A stretch of 64,000 bases of DNA, taken from the NCBI GenBank assembly GCA_022704885.1, contig JAKJFO010000002.1, forward strand, positions 1-64,000, written 5' to 3'. Positions 19,291-28,759 of this stretch are shown here, in pieces. Under the pieces are notes generated by a model. It had not been told where the DNA came from and ran no database searches. It saw only the letters and a list, made by a program, of their open reading frames with translations. A program made the position numbers and the translations under genes. Source of the stretch: Candidatus Rifleibacteriota bacterium. Lineage in GTDB: Bacteria; Riflebacteria; Ozemobacteria; Ozemobacterales; Ozemobacteraceae. How positions within the stretch are numbered: the stretch's first letter is position 1; each line of letters starts with the position of its first letter.

Positions 19291-20313
19291 ATGCAAATAT
19301 CTCCTATATACAGATTTTTTAAAATTTATCTGCAATTGATGATATTGCCGGCGATTCTGCTGGCAATCAGCTTCAACCCGGCATTCGCCGCCGAGAATTT
19401 TTCTCTTAAACCGATCAGACCACCCATATTCAACCGCCTGACACGACTGCTGGAAAAGGCGCAGCGTTCGCATCTGCTGCAACATATCGATGCGCTGCTC
19501 AGCCTGAGCGGATTCTATGAACTGGCAACCGCTGTCTGCCGGCCTGCGATTACCATTATCCCGCCAATAGGCACACCCTGCAACGAACCGACAAAAAACC
19601 GTTCAATAAAGGTGCTCAGCGCCAATCTGCTGCTTTTTCCAACACCATTTTTCTTCAATCAGCAGCAGCGAATAGAAGAATTCACTGACTGCGTGCGCAC
19701 CCTCAATCCTGACATCATCTTCATGCAGGAAGTATGGGACAACCACAGCCTGGCGCTTCTGATGGCCGCCATGTCTGATTATCATGCGATCTATTCCCCC
19801 GGCATCGGCTACAACTACTCGGGTTTGCTCACATTAAGCCGATTCGCGCCGCGCAACGCCGAAGTTCGGCGCTTTGCTCCGTCTCTGCGCCATTCGCTCG
19901 AAGAATTCATTGCGCAAAAGAGCATTCTCATCGTCGAGCTGAACGCCGAAGGACAGCCACTATATCTGCTCAATACTCATCTTTACTCAGCAGCCCCTTA
20001 CAAGAGCTATCGACCTAATATTGAGCAGTTCAGACGGGTTACCGAGATAACCAGAACATTACCAGGTCGAATAATTCTCGGCGGTGACATTAACCTGCGC
20101 CCAGAAGAGTTAGAAAAAATGCTGCCGGCAAATCTGCAACGAGACGACTGCAACCTTCCGACTGCCGGCTATCCGCGCCTTTCTCAGAAGCTCGACTATA
20201 TCATTGCCGGCAACACCAGCGGTCATACCCGCATTGCAGGCAAACGCGTCGATCCGCCCCGGCGGTTTTCAGACCATAACCCGATTTTCAGCGAAATCTC
20301 ATTCACCGACTGA
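19291..20313 (+). CDS. Exported endonuclease/exonuclease/phosphatase-family protein
   Basis: A 340-residue hydrolase of the EEP fold (nucleases, sphingomyelinases, inositol phosphatases). An N-terminal hydrophobic segment (about 8-34, ending AFAAEN) looks like a signal peptide, so it acts outside the cytoplasm. Family landmarks appear in order: Asn112 (SANLL), the metal ligand Glu147 (QEVWD), NTHLY, Asp266 and Asn268 (GGDIN), LDYI and the catalytic Asp328-His329 (SDHNP). The ATG at 19291 is preferred over a TTG codon immediately before it; neither has a good ribosome site. It is convergent with the cyclase gene at 20320, six bases away. A phospholipase/sphingomyelinase-like role is possible, but the substrate is unknown. 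Confidence 0.88.
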   Translation: MQISPIYRFFKIYLQLMILPAILLAISFNPAFAAENFSLKPIRPPIFNRLTRLLEKAQRSHLLQHIDALLSLSGFYELATAVCRPAITIIPPIGTPCNEPTKNRSIKVLSANLLLFPTPFFFNQQQRIEEFTDCVRTLNPDIIFMQEVWDNHSLALLMAAMSDYHAIYSPGIGYNYSGLLTLSRFAPRNAEVRRFAPSLRHSLEEFIAQKSILIVELNAEGQPLYLLNTHLYSAAPYKSYRPNIEQFRRVTEITRTLPGRIILGGDINLRPEELEKMLPANLQRDDCNLPTAGYPRLSQKLDYIIAGNTSGHTRIAGKRVDPPRRFSDHNPIFSEISFTD

Positions 20314-20319
20314 AGCGAC

Positions 20320-23300
20320 TCAAGCCTGCAGGCTGAATACTTCGACTTCCTGTTTCTTGCCGCGAATCTTTTCGACGGCAACCGGCTTCACCTTGTAACC
20401 TGCGCCCAGACAGTCTCTGATTGCACCCGAGATGATAATCGGCATTGTCTCGCTGGTTGCCAGCGAACACATGCGCGCGGCCACATTGACCGGATCACCG
20501 ATGACCGTATTATCGATGCGCACTTCAGGAGTACCGATTATACCGGAAATGACGCGCCCTGAGTTGATGCCAAAAACCGGCTTGATATCACGGTCACCCT
20601 TGAAATCGCTCAAGATTCTTCGGGCCAGCTTGATGGCAGCGACAGCAGCATTTTTTTTGCCGTGCTGCTCATGCGAAAACACTATAAGAAGCTTTTCTCC
20701 GATAACCTTGTCGACCTCACCGCCATATTCTTCGGCATAACGGAAAAATCTTTCGAGACTGAACTCGAGTTTCCTCTGCACCTGCTGTTCGCTGGCTTCG
20801 GCAGCAAACTCGGTAAAGCCATCGAAATCTGCGAAAAGAATGGTAAATTTTGCCTCACTGCCCTGGCGCGCCTTTTCAAAGAGTTCCGGGTTGCTGGCCA
20901 GACGGCGCACAGATTCAGAGACAAAGCTGCCGAGAGCATTGCGTTCGCGCAAGCCTTTGACCATGCGATTGAATGCGCGTGAAATCGAGCCGAATTCATC
21001 CTCACGGCTGTCCTTGAGTTTCACATCATAATTGCCGGCTTCGATACAATTGAGACCCCAAAGCAGATGTTCAAGCGGTCCGGTAAACGATCTGCTGATA
21101 TTCACTGCTGCCAGCACCGCAAATATCAGAAAAATCACCATACCCGACATGAAAATCACGTTTCGCCAGAATTCGATTCGGTCGAGATGTGAAGTATCCT
21201 GACGGCCGCCAAGCGTATAAAGGCCGAGATATCTGCCGGGCAGCGCCTGATAAATTGCCTGATCATCACCAGTGCCGACATGTCGCAACAGACGCCGGTT
21301 ACGCGAAGCACTTCTGATCAGGGCAGACAAACGTGGCGATTCTGTCGTCTGTGAGAAGAAAGATTCGGCCCGGAAGCCACTGAAAGTCTGAACCAGAACC
21401 GGCGTTGCCATTATCAGAACAGCCGGATCGAGCAGGTCAAGCAACGAGCTGATATTTTTGCGACCATTATTAACGTTGACGATCTCTGAGAAGGCCCGTT
21501 TGAGATATGATTCACCAATCGCGTATTCATCCCAGCCAATTCCGCAGAAATATTCAATCAGGCCATTGATTCGCAACGGAAAAACGGCGAAAAGAGTGGT
21601 GCCGATACTGGTGCGCATGCTGCTGAGACCTTCCAGCCTCGAAAACAGATCATAAAAGCGTTCAGTGCCTACCGAATCGATCAGCTGCGACTTGATTTCG
21701 TCATACATGGCTTTTTCGAGTGCCTCGGCTGAAGCGGTTTTTTTGTGGTCGATAAGGCCGGCAACAAAATCGCTGCGGGGAAAGAACTTCTCGATAGTCT
21801 TGCGATACATGTCGAGCAGCATGAACATCGAGTCATGGCGGGAATCTGCGGTATGCCCGACAACTTCACGCTTGAAACGATCGTAGTAGCGAATAAAACC
21901 ATCTGGCCCCATAACCAATATTGCATTGGCACGTCGTTCTGCATCGCCAGCCGTTTCGAATCCGGTTACAAAAGGAGCAAAAGCGCGTTCAGCAATATTA
22001 AGAACGGCGCCGTCATACTCCTTTACGTTGATTTTTGACTTGTCACCGACGGACTTATCGTAAAGAACCTGCTGAATACGCGCTTTCTTCAACGCACTCA
22101 GCGTCTCAGGATGAGCGAACGAACTCAAAAAACTTCTGAACAGATTGGCGTTATAAAGACGAACTCCCGAATCGAGTCCCGAAAGAGTGTTGTGCAGATT
22201 GCGTTCTATTTTCAGTCTCTCTGTTTCAGAGGCCTCACGCAATATCAGCTGAAAAATCGAACGCCCCATCATGAAAGGCATGAATATCGCAAACATGCTG
22301 GCGAGAATCAGAACCTTACCGACACTCAATCTAAGACCACGACCAAACACAACGGTCTGCACGAATAGAAGCAGAACCAGGCTGGCTCCGGCAAATGCAA
22401 GAATTTTTGTCGACTGTGCCGCATATGACTCGGAAGAGCCATGCAATCTTGCAATGACGACCGGCAGCAGACCTGTTCCGGCAACTTCCCGGCCAACGAC
22501 TACTGTCAGGCTTCCCTGACGGAACACTTCGGTACGCAACCGCCGTGATCTGTCGTTGCGCGAAACAATATCCCGGCAGACCCGGTTGGCGAAAGCTACT
22601 TCAGATTCCCTGGAGGAAGCTTTATCACCGCTGCCGGTCACAAATTTGCCGCTGCGACTGTCAAAGAACATCGTCATCATGCTGTCGGTCTGTTCTGAGT
22701 CGGCAATCGTCCGATAAATATGCAGATCTGGCATTTCATGCAGATCGAGTCGACAGAAAAAATATATCAGCTGATCTGAAGAGACCGCCATCTTATCCCA
22801 GTAAATGCCGATAAGCTCCTCAGCTGACCTGAAAGTAGTCAGACGACCGGCGCGCATCTGCATGAATGCAACCCGATCAACCGGGCAACCAATGTATTCG
22901 CCAAGTAACCGGTCAGCATATTGCCGCAATTCGGCATGCTTCGGGTTGAAAAGCACGTCTTCCTTGTATTTGCGAAATTTCAGGTAATCAACGTAGACGA
23001 ATTTGGCAATAAGCTCCGGGTCAGTTTTTCCACGCAGGTCGGCCGAATCGATGAGAGCGCCGTTTTTGTCGACAAGCGCTATTGCCAGTGAATATTTCGG
23101 CAGGTTTCTGTCGATAAAATCGGGAGACCACGCAAATCGGAAAAACGCCTTGTGGTTCTGCGATATCAGATCACGGAACTGGCTGAAGGTCTTCTGCACA
23201 AGCGTGTGAACATTGGCTTCCTGGCGCACGCGGGTATTGAGATGAATCGCCTGTGACAGCTGATCCATTTCTACACGGTCATTTCGAATCAGCTGGCTGT

Positions 23301-23370
23301 CCAGTCGAAGTGTCAAAACAAGAATGACGATGAAAACCAGCGTAAAAAACAGACTTCTGTGCAGCGTCAT
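20320..23370 (-). CDS. Transmembrane class III nucleotide cyclase, C2-like half, third pair (second metal Asp replaced by Glu)
   Basis: Receptor cyclase of 1016 residues: a membrane helix at 7-24, a large extracytoplasmic region, a double helix near 330-380, a second extracytoplasmic region, a helix near 745-765, a HAMP-like linker and the cyclase domain. It keeps Asp848 (FADFDGF), Lys888, Thr955, Asn962 and Arg966 (VNVAARM), but the second metal ligand is Glu892 (VIGEKL instead of IGDxx). Glu might still bind metal, so residual homodimer activity cannot be excluded. The upstream gene overlaps its start by ATGA and lacks Lys, Asn and Arg, so this protein would supply those residues to a heterodimer. 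Confidence 0.9.
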   Translation of the reverse strand: MTLHRSLFFTLVFIVILVLTLRLDSQLIRNDRVEMDQLSQAIHLNTRVRQEANVHTLVQKTFSQFRDLISQNHKAFFRFAWSPDFIDRNLPKYSLAIALVDKNGALIDSADLRGKTDPELIAKFVYVDYLKFRKYKEDVLFNPKHAELRQYADRLLGEYIGCPVDRVAFMQMRAGRLTTFRSAEELIGIYWDKMAVSSDQLIYFFCRLDLHEMPDLHIYRTIADSEQTDSMMTMFFDSRSGKFVTGSGDKASSRESEVAFANRVCRDIVSRNDRSRRLRTEVFRQGSLTVVVGREVAGTGLLPVVIARLHGSSESYAAQSTKILAFAGASLVLLLFVQTVVFGRGLRLSVGKVLILASMFAIFMPFMMGRSIFQLILREASETERLKIERNLHNTLSGLDSGVRLYNANLFRSFLSSFAHPETLSALKKARIQQVLYDKSVGDKSKINVKEYDGAVLNIAERAFAPFVTGFETAGDAERRANAILVMGPDGFIRYYDRFKREVVGHTADSRHDSMFMLLDMYRKTIEKFFPRSDFVAGLIDHKKTASAEALEKAMYDEIKSQLIDSVGTERFYDLFSRLEGLSSMRTSIGTTLFAVFPLRINGLIEYFCGIGWDEYAIGESYLKRAFSEIVNVNNGRKNISSLLDLLDPAVLIMATPVLVQTFSGFRAESFFSQTTESPRLSALIRSASRNRRLLRHVGTGDDQAIYQALPGRYLGLYTLGGRQDTSHLDRIEFWRNVIFMSGMVIFLIFAVLAAVNISRSFTGPLEHLLWGLNCIEAGNYDVKLKDSREDEFGSISRAFNRMVKGLRERNALGSFVSESVRRLASNPELFEKARQGSEAKFTILFADFDGFTEFAAEASEQQVQRKLEFSLERFFRYAEEYGGEVDKVIGEKLLIVFSHEQHGKKNAAVAAIKLARRILSDFKGDRDIKPVFGINSGRVISGIIGTPEVRIDNTVIGDPVNVAARMCSLATSETMPIIISGAIRDCLGAGYKVKPVAVEKIRGKKQEVEVFSLQA

Positions 23371-26264
23371 GCCTTGCCCCCGGCTCGACCAGTTACCTCA
23401 TAGACATCTCTGTCAGCCGCTTTCACATAATCATAAAGCCCCCTGGTCAGAGCATAAACTTTGTCAGAAACCATGATCCTGGTATACGTTCCGGTTTTGG
23501 AAAGCCCTTCAAGAGCCTCAGCCCGCACGCGTGCGTCACCGACGACAAGATATTCGTGACGACTTCCAGCTTTGACTGTACCAGACAGAAGATGCCCAAC
23601 CTCTATACCAACCCCGAAGGCATATGCAAAATCGCCTTCGGCAGCACGTTGCTCACTGATCTGTCGATGCTTCTCGATCATTGCCTCAGCGGCCTTTACT
23701 GCGTGTTCAGCAGCCTCGCCCAGACTTTCGCCATAAAAGATGGCAATTATGGCATCACCGACAAACTGCTCTACCATGCCGCCCTGCTGCTTTATGCACG
23801 AGGACATCGCGGCAAGATGCTGGTTCAGCATGGTAACGATGTCACGAACCGGGTACCGCTCACTGAGAGAGGTAAAAGATCTGATATCTGAGCACAATAT
23901 CGCGCCAAATCTTCCTTCCATCGCTTTGTGCCCGGCTTTTTCATCGATAGCAACCTGTTGATCGAGTGATGCCGAAACGAAACGGCCGAGATTACGACGT
24001 TCTTTGATACCATCGAGCATCTTGTCGAAGGCATGGCTGAGCCTGCCAAGCTCGTCGTCACGATTCAGCCTGAGTTGTTGCGAGTAATCTTCTGCAGAAA
24101 TTTTGGTCAGACCGGTTTCGACATCGACAAGCGGCTTTACTAGATATTCAGCCGTAAGTCTGGCGATCATAAAAACCGGAAGTGCCATGAGAACCACGAT
24201 GAACGAAAGAATCATTTCCTGCTGATAGGCGCGAACCCGGAAGTTCTTGAAAAACACCAGAGTTGTCAGAATGAACGGACCAGATTTGACACAGGGGTAA
24301 ACGACCATGAGATGATCTTCGTTCTGTTCTACAATACTTGTCTTGTTGACAGCCGCCAGTTCAATAAGATGTCCGACCCGGCTGTTGATCAACAAGGCAT
24401 CTCTGCTGTCGTCTGCCGGGAAAACAGTTATCGAGCGTAATCCCTTTACTTCGGCGATGGCATAGACGTTGTCAGAGAAAATATTCTGCAGGCTGAAAAC
24501 CGATTCGCGCAGATACTGCTCAAATGCCCGCCAGATACTTATTCTGAAAAAATACCAGTTGCGCACAGCGCCATCTTTGAGAAGAAAGTTCTGATAGATG
24601 AAATATTTTTCATCGCTGAAGTCGACAAATTCAAGATCTCCACGATTCGAAAGAAAATAGCGCATGATCTCTTTGCCGCTTCGCCCTGTGAACATCTGAA
24701 GTTCAGGCTCTTCACCAAGCATGACCTGCGGCGCAACGCTGAAATAGGCTTTCTTGATCCAGTTTCCGTATAAATTGAAGGTGGCATTTTCGCGCGACTC
24801 ATCGTAGTCAGAAGTCGAGAATCGGTATAAACGTGAATTCATACTTGCAATATCAGGCGGGTAAACATAGGCGGCATCGATGCTGAGTCCGGCATCAGCA
24901 AACTTAACCGGTAATTCATTGATCGCTTTATCCCAGGCTGTTTCATCCCATTTCGTCATGGCGGCAATCCATTCGGGATCGTTTTCCAGACGCAGGCAGA
25001 AATTATGATACTCGGTCAGCAGTTCTTCTCCTGAGGTATCGGCTTCTTCCAGCTGCTGCAGAGCATCCTTTATGGCCTCCTGCTCACGCCGGAACGCAGA
25101 TGCATCGACATGAAAAAGCCCGGCGACATAAAACACCACCAGTGGCAAAACCCCGACAACCATAAAAGTCAGAGTCAGCCAGGATTTAAGACTGATGCCA
25201 ACCGGGTTGCCACTGATCATCACCCGGGCAAAAACCAGGATCCAGGCAGTATAAAAAAACAGGCGCAAAACAAAGCTTATGAATGGTTCTCGATTGTCTC
25301 TGCCCAGCTCGCCACGGCTCATTATCCATATTTCATAAGGTACCGCATAATCGATAAATTCACGCATGATTCGCAGGCCGTGATATTCGACGAACTTGCC
25401 TGGCGGCAACAGTTGATCACGACTTCGCCCGGGCTTGTCGAGTTCGTTAACACACTGCAATACCCTGCTGCGGCTATCTTCGTCGAGATACTGGTCGAAA
25501 ATTGGCTCAAGCCGCTCTTCTGCGTAACGCAGCGGCACGATAACCGAACTTACCGACTTATAGCGACGGCCGAGAATCTCGCTGGCAAGACGCATCGAAC
25601 CTACCCTGTCCAGCGTTTCCGGAGAAAAAATCATCAGGTAAACGAGCTGTTGGCCCGAAGCAATGGTTATGCTGTCCCAGACCAGCAGAGCCGAGCGGCT
25701 CTCATAAACCACTGCAGAAATCTTTCCAGCACGAAAGTTACGCAGAAGCTCAAAATCCATTACTTCGCCGAAGGCGCCACGAACGGTCGCATTGAGACTG
25801 TTCAGTTCGCTGCTGCTGTAACTTCCCTCCGGTCGGGACAGACCGTCCAGAATTCTTTTGAAGAACCTCTGCTTGAGTTTCGTATAACCTTCGCCTTCGA
25901 ACATGTTCACACTGTTGCTGTTGCCGCTGACAAAGCCGGCATAAAAATATTCAGGCATGAACTTCGCCGGAAAGGTACGCCGCACTTCACTCATTAAACT
26001 GTCGCCGCCAATGAACTCGTTCTTCTGATAGCGGCTCAAATTTTTGTTCAATATAAAGAAGCGCCTGATTATCTGCATTTCAAAAGACCACAGCGACCTG
26101 AACAGCTGCAGGTAATTGCCGGCCGACTGCTCCCAGCGCGTTATCTCACGCTCGTTGCGAATCTTGTTGCGCTGATGCTGATTGTATTCGAGCAGGCCAA
26201 AAGGCAGCAAAGTCAGAACAAAAGCGAAAATCAATGGCAGAGCCATGCTCAGTCGTCGCTTCAT
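23367..26264 (-). CDS. Transmembrane class III nucleotide cyclase, C1-like half, third pair
   Basis: A 965-residue protein with the same two-sensor, four-helix layout, and a HAMP-like linker (about 700-760) before the cyclase domain. Both metal ligands are present (Asp793 in CSDIRSF, Asp837 in FVGDAI). The purine-site Lys is Gln833, the Thr position is Leu906, and Asn and Arg are Val913 and Ala917 (sequence G-D-A-R-V-R-A-E-A). By itself it should not be catalytic. It is the first gene of a two-gene unit, with an AAAGGT ribosome site five bases before the ATG, and overlaps its complementary partner by four bases. The gene order (C1-like first) is the reverse of that in the 653-12569 operon. 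Confidence 0.9.
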   Translation of the reverse strand: MKRRLSMALPLIFAFVLTLLPFGLLEYNQHQRNKIRNEREITRWEQSAGNYLQLFRSLWSFEMQIIRRFFILNKNLSRYQKNEFIGGDSLMSEVRRTFPAKFMPEYFYAGFVSGNSNSVNMFEGEGYTKLKQRFFKRILDGLSRPEGSYSSSELNSLNATVRGAFGEVMDFELLRNFRAGKISAVVYESRSALLVWDSITIASGQQLVYLMIFSPETLDRVGSMRLASEILGRRYKSVSSVIVPLRYAEERLEPIFDQYLDEDSRSRVLQCVNELDKPGRSRDQLLPPGKFVEYHGLRIMREFIDYAVPYEIWIMSRGELGRDNREPFISFVLRLFFYTAWILVFARVMISGNPVGISLKSWLTLTFMVVGVLPLVVFYVAGLFHVDASAFRREQEAIKDALQQLEEADTSGEELLTEYHNFCLRLENDPEWIAAMTKWDETAWDKAINELPVKFADAGLSIDAAYVYPPDIASMNSRLYRFSTSDYDESRENATFNLYGNWIKKAYFSVAPQVMLGEEPELQMFTGRSGKEIMRYFLSNRGDLEFVDFSDEKYFIYQNFLLKDGAVRNWYFFRISIWRAFEQYLRESVFSLQNIFSDNVYAIAEVKGLRSITVFPADDSRDALLINSRVGHLIELAAVNKTSIVEQNEDHLMVVYPCVKSGPFILTTLVFFKNFRVRAYQQEMILSFIVVLMALPVFMIARLTAEYLVKPLVDVETGLTKISAEDYSQQLRLNRDDELGRLSHAFDKMLDGIKERRNLGRFVSASLDQQVAIDEKAGHKAMEGRFGAILCSDIRSFTSLSERYPVRDIVTMLNQHLAAMSSCIKQQGGMVEQFVGDAIIAIFYGESLGEAAEHAVKAAEAMIEKHRQISEQRAAEGDFAYAFGVGIEVGHLLSGTVKAGSRHEYLVVGDARVRAEALEGLSKTGTYTRIMVSDKVYALTRGLYDYVKAADRDVYEVTGRAGGKA

Positions 26265-26419
26265 TAAGACCTTTCTCTCTTCAGGTTATATTTACAGCAG
26301 CCATGGTAAAACAATTTTGCCAGATTATCCAGTGTCTGAATTGCCAACTGCCAATCTCTACCTTTACAAACCGTCAAAAAAAATATAGATTCAGGATAGT
26401 CCAATAAGGAATGCCGATA

Positions 26420-26911
26420 ATGATTAACATTGTAAAGAACCTGTCGGTTCTGCTCGCAATTCTGGTCGCCATAGCTGCTGCCGGCTGTTGCGGCAAAAAG
26501 ATGCCGGTTCTCGAAGAAGCAGGCAAGGCCTATCTTGAAGGCGATTACCGCAAGGCAGTTCTCATGTTTCTGCCCGAAGCCGAAGACGGTAACCCGGAAG
26601 CCCAGGTCAATATTGCCTTCATGTATTACTGCGGCATGCATGTCGAGAAAGACCACAGTGTCGCAGCCGAATGGTATCGCAAGGCAGCTGAGCGCAATAA
26701 TGTAACCGCCCAGTTCAGCCTCGGCACGCTTTACGAAAACGGTGAAGGCGTTAACCGGGACTTTGAAGAAGCCTATTTCTGGTATAACCTTGCCGAAAAG
26801 CAAGGCGATAAAGATGCCCAGAAACTTAGACGCGAAGTCGAACAGCACCTGTCGGCCGCTCAGGTCAGCCGGGTCAAAAGCCGGCTTGCCGCATGGAAAC
26901 CGGTTAAATAA
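26420..26911 (+). CDS. Sel1-repeat lipoprotein
   Basis: Small envelope protein of 163 residues. The N-terminus is a lipoprotein signal peptide with a lipobox-like A-A-G-C, giving Cys23 as the lipidated residue. It is followed by two to three Sel1-type (TPR-like) repeats, such as AEWYRKAAERNN and AYFWYNLAEKQG, which serve protein-protein contacts. An ATG at 26411 also opens the frame but abuts the AAGGA directly; the ATG at 26420 has proper nine-base spacing and is preferred. It is followed 30 bases later by a glycosyltransferase gene on the same strand and may be co-transcribed with it. Confidence 0.85.
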   Translation: MINIVKNLSVLLAILVAIAAAGCCGKKMPVLEEAGKAYLEGDYRKAVLMFLPEAEDGNPEAQVNIAFMYYCGMHVEKDHSVAAEWYRKAAERNNVTAQFSLGTLYENGEGVNRDFEEAYFWYNLAEKQGDKDAQKLRREVEQHLSAAQVSRVKSRLAAWKPVK

Positions 26912-26941
26912 GCATTTAAACTACAGCGGCCCGAGGTTACA

Positions 26942-27661
26942 ATGAAGCTTTCAGTCGTAATTCCCGTTTATAATGAAGAAAGCACCGTCGAAAAAATCGT
27001 CGATCTGGTGCGTCAGGCTCCTCTCAGCATCGACAAGGAGCTGATCGTCGTCGATGACTGCTCGACCGACAACACCCGCAGCATTATCGAATCACGCCTG
27101 ACCGGCAAGGTTGCCAGGACCATCTTTCACGAGAGGAACCAGGGCAAGGGCGCGGCATTGCGTTCGGGCTTCGCCGCCGCGACCGGTGATATAGTAATAG
27201 TTCAGGATGCCGATCTCGAATACAACCCCAACGAATTTCAGCGCCTGATTGACCCGATTCTCGCCGGCAAGGCCGATGTCGTTTATGGCTCACGCTTCGT
27301 CAGCGGCGAACCGCATCGCGTTCTCTATTTCTGGCATTCAGTCGGCAATCAGCTGCTGACACTGCTGTCAAACATGTTTTCCGATCTCAACCTGACCGAC
27401 ATGGAAACCTGCTACAAGGCTTTTCGTCGCGAAATCATCGCCGGCATTGAAATCGAAGAAAACCGCTTTGGCTTCGAACCCGAAATTACTGCCAAAATCG
27501 CACGGATAAAAGGTATTCGCATCTACGAAACCGGCATTTCATACAGTGGCCGCACCTATGAAGAAGGCAAAAAAATCGGCTGGCGCGATGGCGTCGCCGC
27601 TCTCTGGTGCATTATAAAATACAATCTGCGCCAGACCAGCAGGGCCCGGCGCCAGAATTAA
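26942..27661 (+). CDS. Family 2 glycosyltransferase, dolichol/undecaprenyl-phosphate sugar synthase type
   Basis: Transfers a sugar from a nucleotide donor, probably to a polyprenyl phosphate. The GT-A fold motifs are clear: VVIPVYNEE at the start, VVDDCSTD with Asp38-Asp39, the metal-binding Asp89-Ala-Asp91 (VQDADLEY), and the GSRF segment. No C-terminal membrane helices are present, so it is the soluble 239-residue, DPM1-like form. A GAGG precedes the ATG. It is convergent with the DHH phosphoesterase gene. The sugar and acceptor cannot be told from sequence. Confidence 0.92.
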   Translation: MKLSVVIPVYNEESTVEKIVDLVRQAPLSIDKELIVVDDCSTDNTRSIIESRLTGKVARTIFHERNQGKGAALRSGFAAATGDIVIVQDADLEYNPNEFQRLIDPILAGKADVVYGSRFVSGEPHRVLYFWHSVGNQLLTLLSNMFSDLNLTDMETCYKAFRREIIAGIEIEENRFGFEPEITAKIARIKGIRIYETGISYSGRTYEEGKKIGWRDGVAALWCIIKYNLRQTSRARRQN

Positions 27662-27677
27662 CTGTTGAAACGGCCGA

Positions 27678-28613
27678 TCAGCCGTCGTGGGTGATCTTTG
27701 CGATCAGTTCCTTAAGAACCGCCTCAGCACGATCATGCTCGATCTGGCAGGTGCCGGCGGCATGATGCCCGCCACCACCGTATTTTAACATCAGTTCGCC
27801 GATATTGGTCTTCGAACTGCGGTTGACAATCGACTTGCCGACGGCAAAAACCGTGTTCTGCTTCTGAAATCCCCATAGAATGTGAATCGAAATATTGCAT
27901 TGCGGATTCAAAGCATAAATCATAAAACGGTTGCCGGCATGAATTACTTCTTCGTCGCGCAGATCGAGAACGATGAGGTTTCGATAAAGCTTCGAACAGC
28001 GGCGCAGCTGCTCTCTGAACAGCTCTTCCTGTTCGAAATAAAGATCGACACGCGCCTTCACGTCGGGCAGTTCCATGATTTCCTCGATCGTCATGTCTTT
28101 GCAGCAGTCGATCAGATCCATCATCAGCTGGTAATTTGAAATGCGGAAAGTTCTGAAGCGGCCAAGACCGGTGCGCGGGTCCATCAGATAATTGAGCAGC
28201 ACCCAGCCGGAAGGCTTGAGAATCTCGTCCACACTGAACTGAGCCGCATCAGCCTTGTCAACGGCTTCCATCATATCCTCAGAGATTTTGGGAAACCGCT
28301 CGCGGCCGCCGTAATAGTTATACACCACACGCGCTGCCGACATGGCGTCTGGTTCGATTATGTGATTGTCGCGCTGCCCTTCATTGCGGATGGTTTCGCT
28401 CAGATGATGATCGAAAACCAGATGAGCGCCGTCTACATAAGGCAGGTTGGTGGTGATATCACGTTCGGTAATTTCGACCTTGCCGTCCTGCATATCCTTG
28501 GGATGCACGAACTTGATATCATCGATCATGTTCATATCCTTGAGAAGCACGGCACAGACGAGGCCATCAAAATCACTGCGGGTCACCAGACGATACTTTT
28601 TTTCCTCTGACAT
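27678..28613 (-). CDS. DHH-family phosphoesterase
   Basis: A 311-residue, probably manganese-dependent phosphoesterase. Signature motifs: Asp14/Asp16 in TRSDFDGL, Asp68-His69-His70 in VFDHHLSE, and the C-terminal DHHA1 glycine-rich motif GGGGHHAAGTC that binds substrate phosphate. Family members cleave nanoRNA, cyclic dinucleotides, pAp or polyphosphate; which applies here is not clear. The frame is open to 28802, but that would overlap the divergent gene at 28760. The ATG at 28613 has GGAG six bases upstream and begins just before the first motif, so it is chosen. Confidence 0.88.
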   Translation of the reverse strand: MSEEKKYRLVTRSDFDGLVCAVLLKDMNMIDDIKFVHPKDMQDGKVEITERDITTNLPYVDGAHLVFDHHLSETIRNEGQRDNHIIEPDAMSAARVVYNYYGGRERFPKISEDMMEAVDKADAAQFSVDEILKPSGWVLLNYLMDPRTGLGRFRTFRISNYQLMMDLIDCCKDMTIEEIMELPDVKARVDLYFEQEELFREQLRRCSKLYRNLIVLDLRDEEVIHAGNRFMIYALNPQCNISIHILWGFQKQNTVFAVGKSIVNRSSKTNIGELMLKYGGGGHHAAGTCQIEHDRAEAVLKELIAKITHDG

Positions 28614-28759
28614 TCCAGTCTCCAGTTCAACAGTTTTATGCAGGTAATTTACCATGCCACAGCGCCAATTTCCACATTTTCCAACAAGGCACTTCAGCGC
28701 CGCTTGCCTTAAATATGGCAAGATAGTAGACTGTTGGCGCATACAGATGGGAGCACAAG

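Noticed and set aside
25110..25997. 295-codon open frame on the plus strand
   Set aside because: Lies wholly antisense to the cyclase gene at 23367-26264; its composition is that of a reverse-complement shadow and it has no ribosome site or domain.
653..26264. Idea that the six giant cyclases are simply degenerate pseudo-enzymes
   Set aside because: All six frames are intact, overlaps are preserved, and the losses are complementary within every pair, which random decay would not be expected to give.
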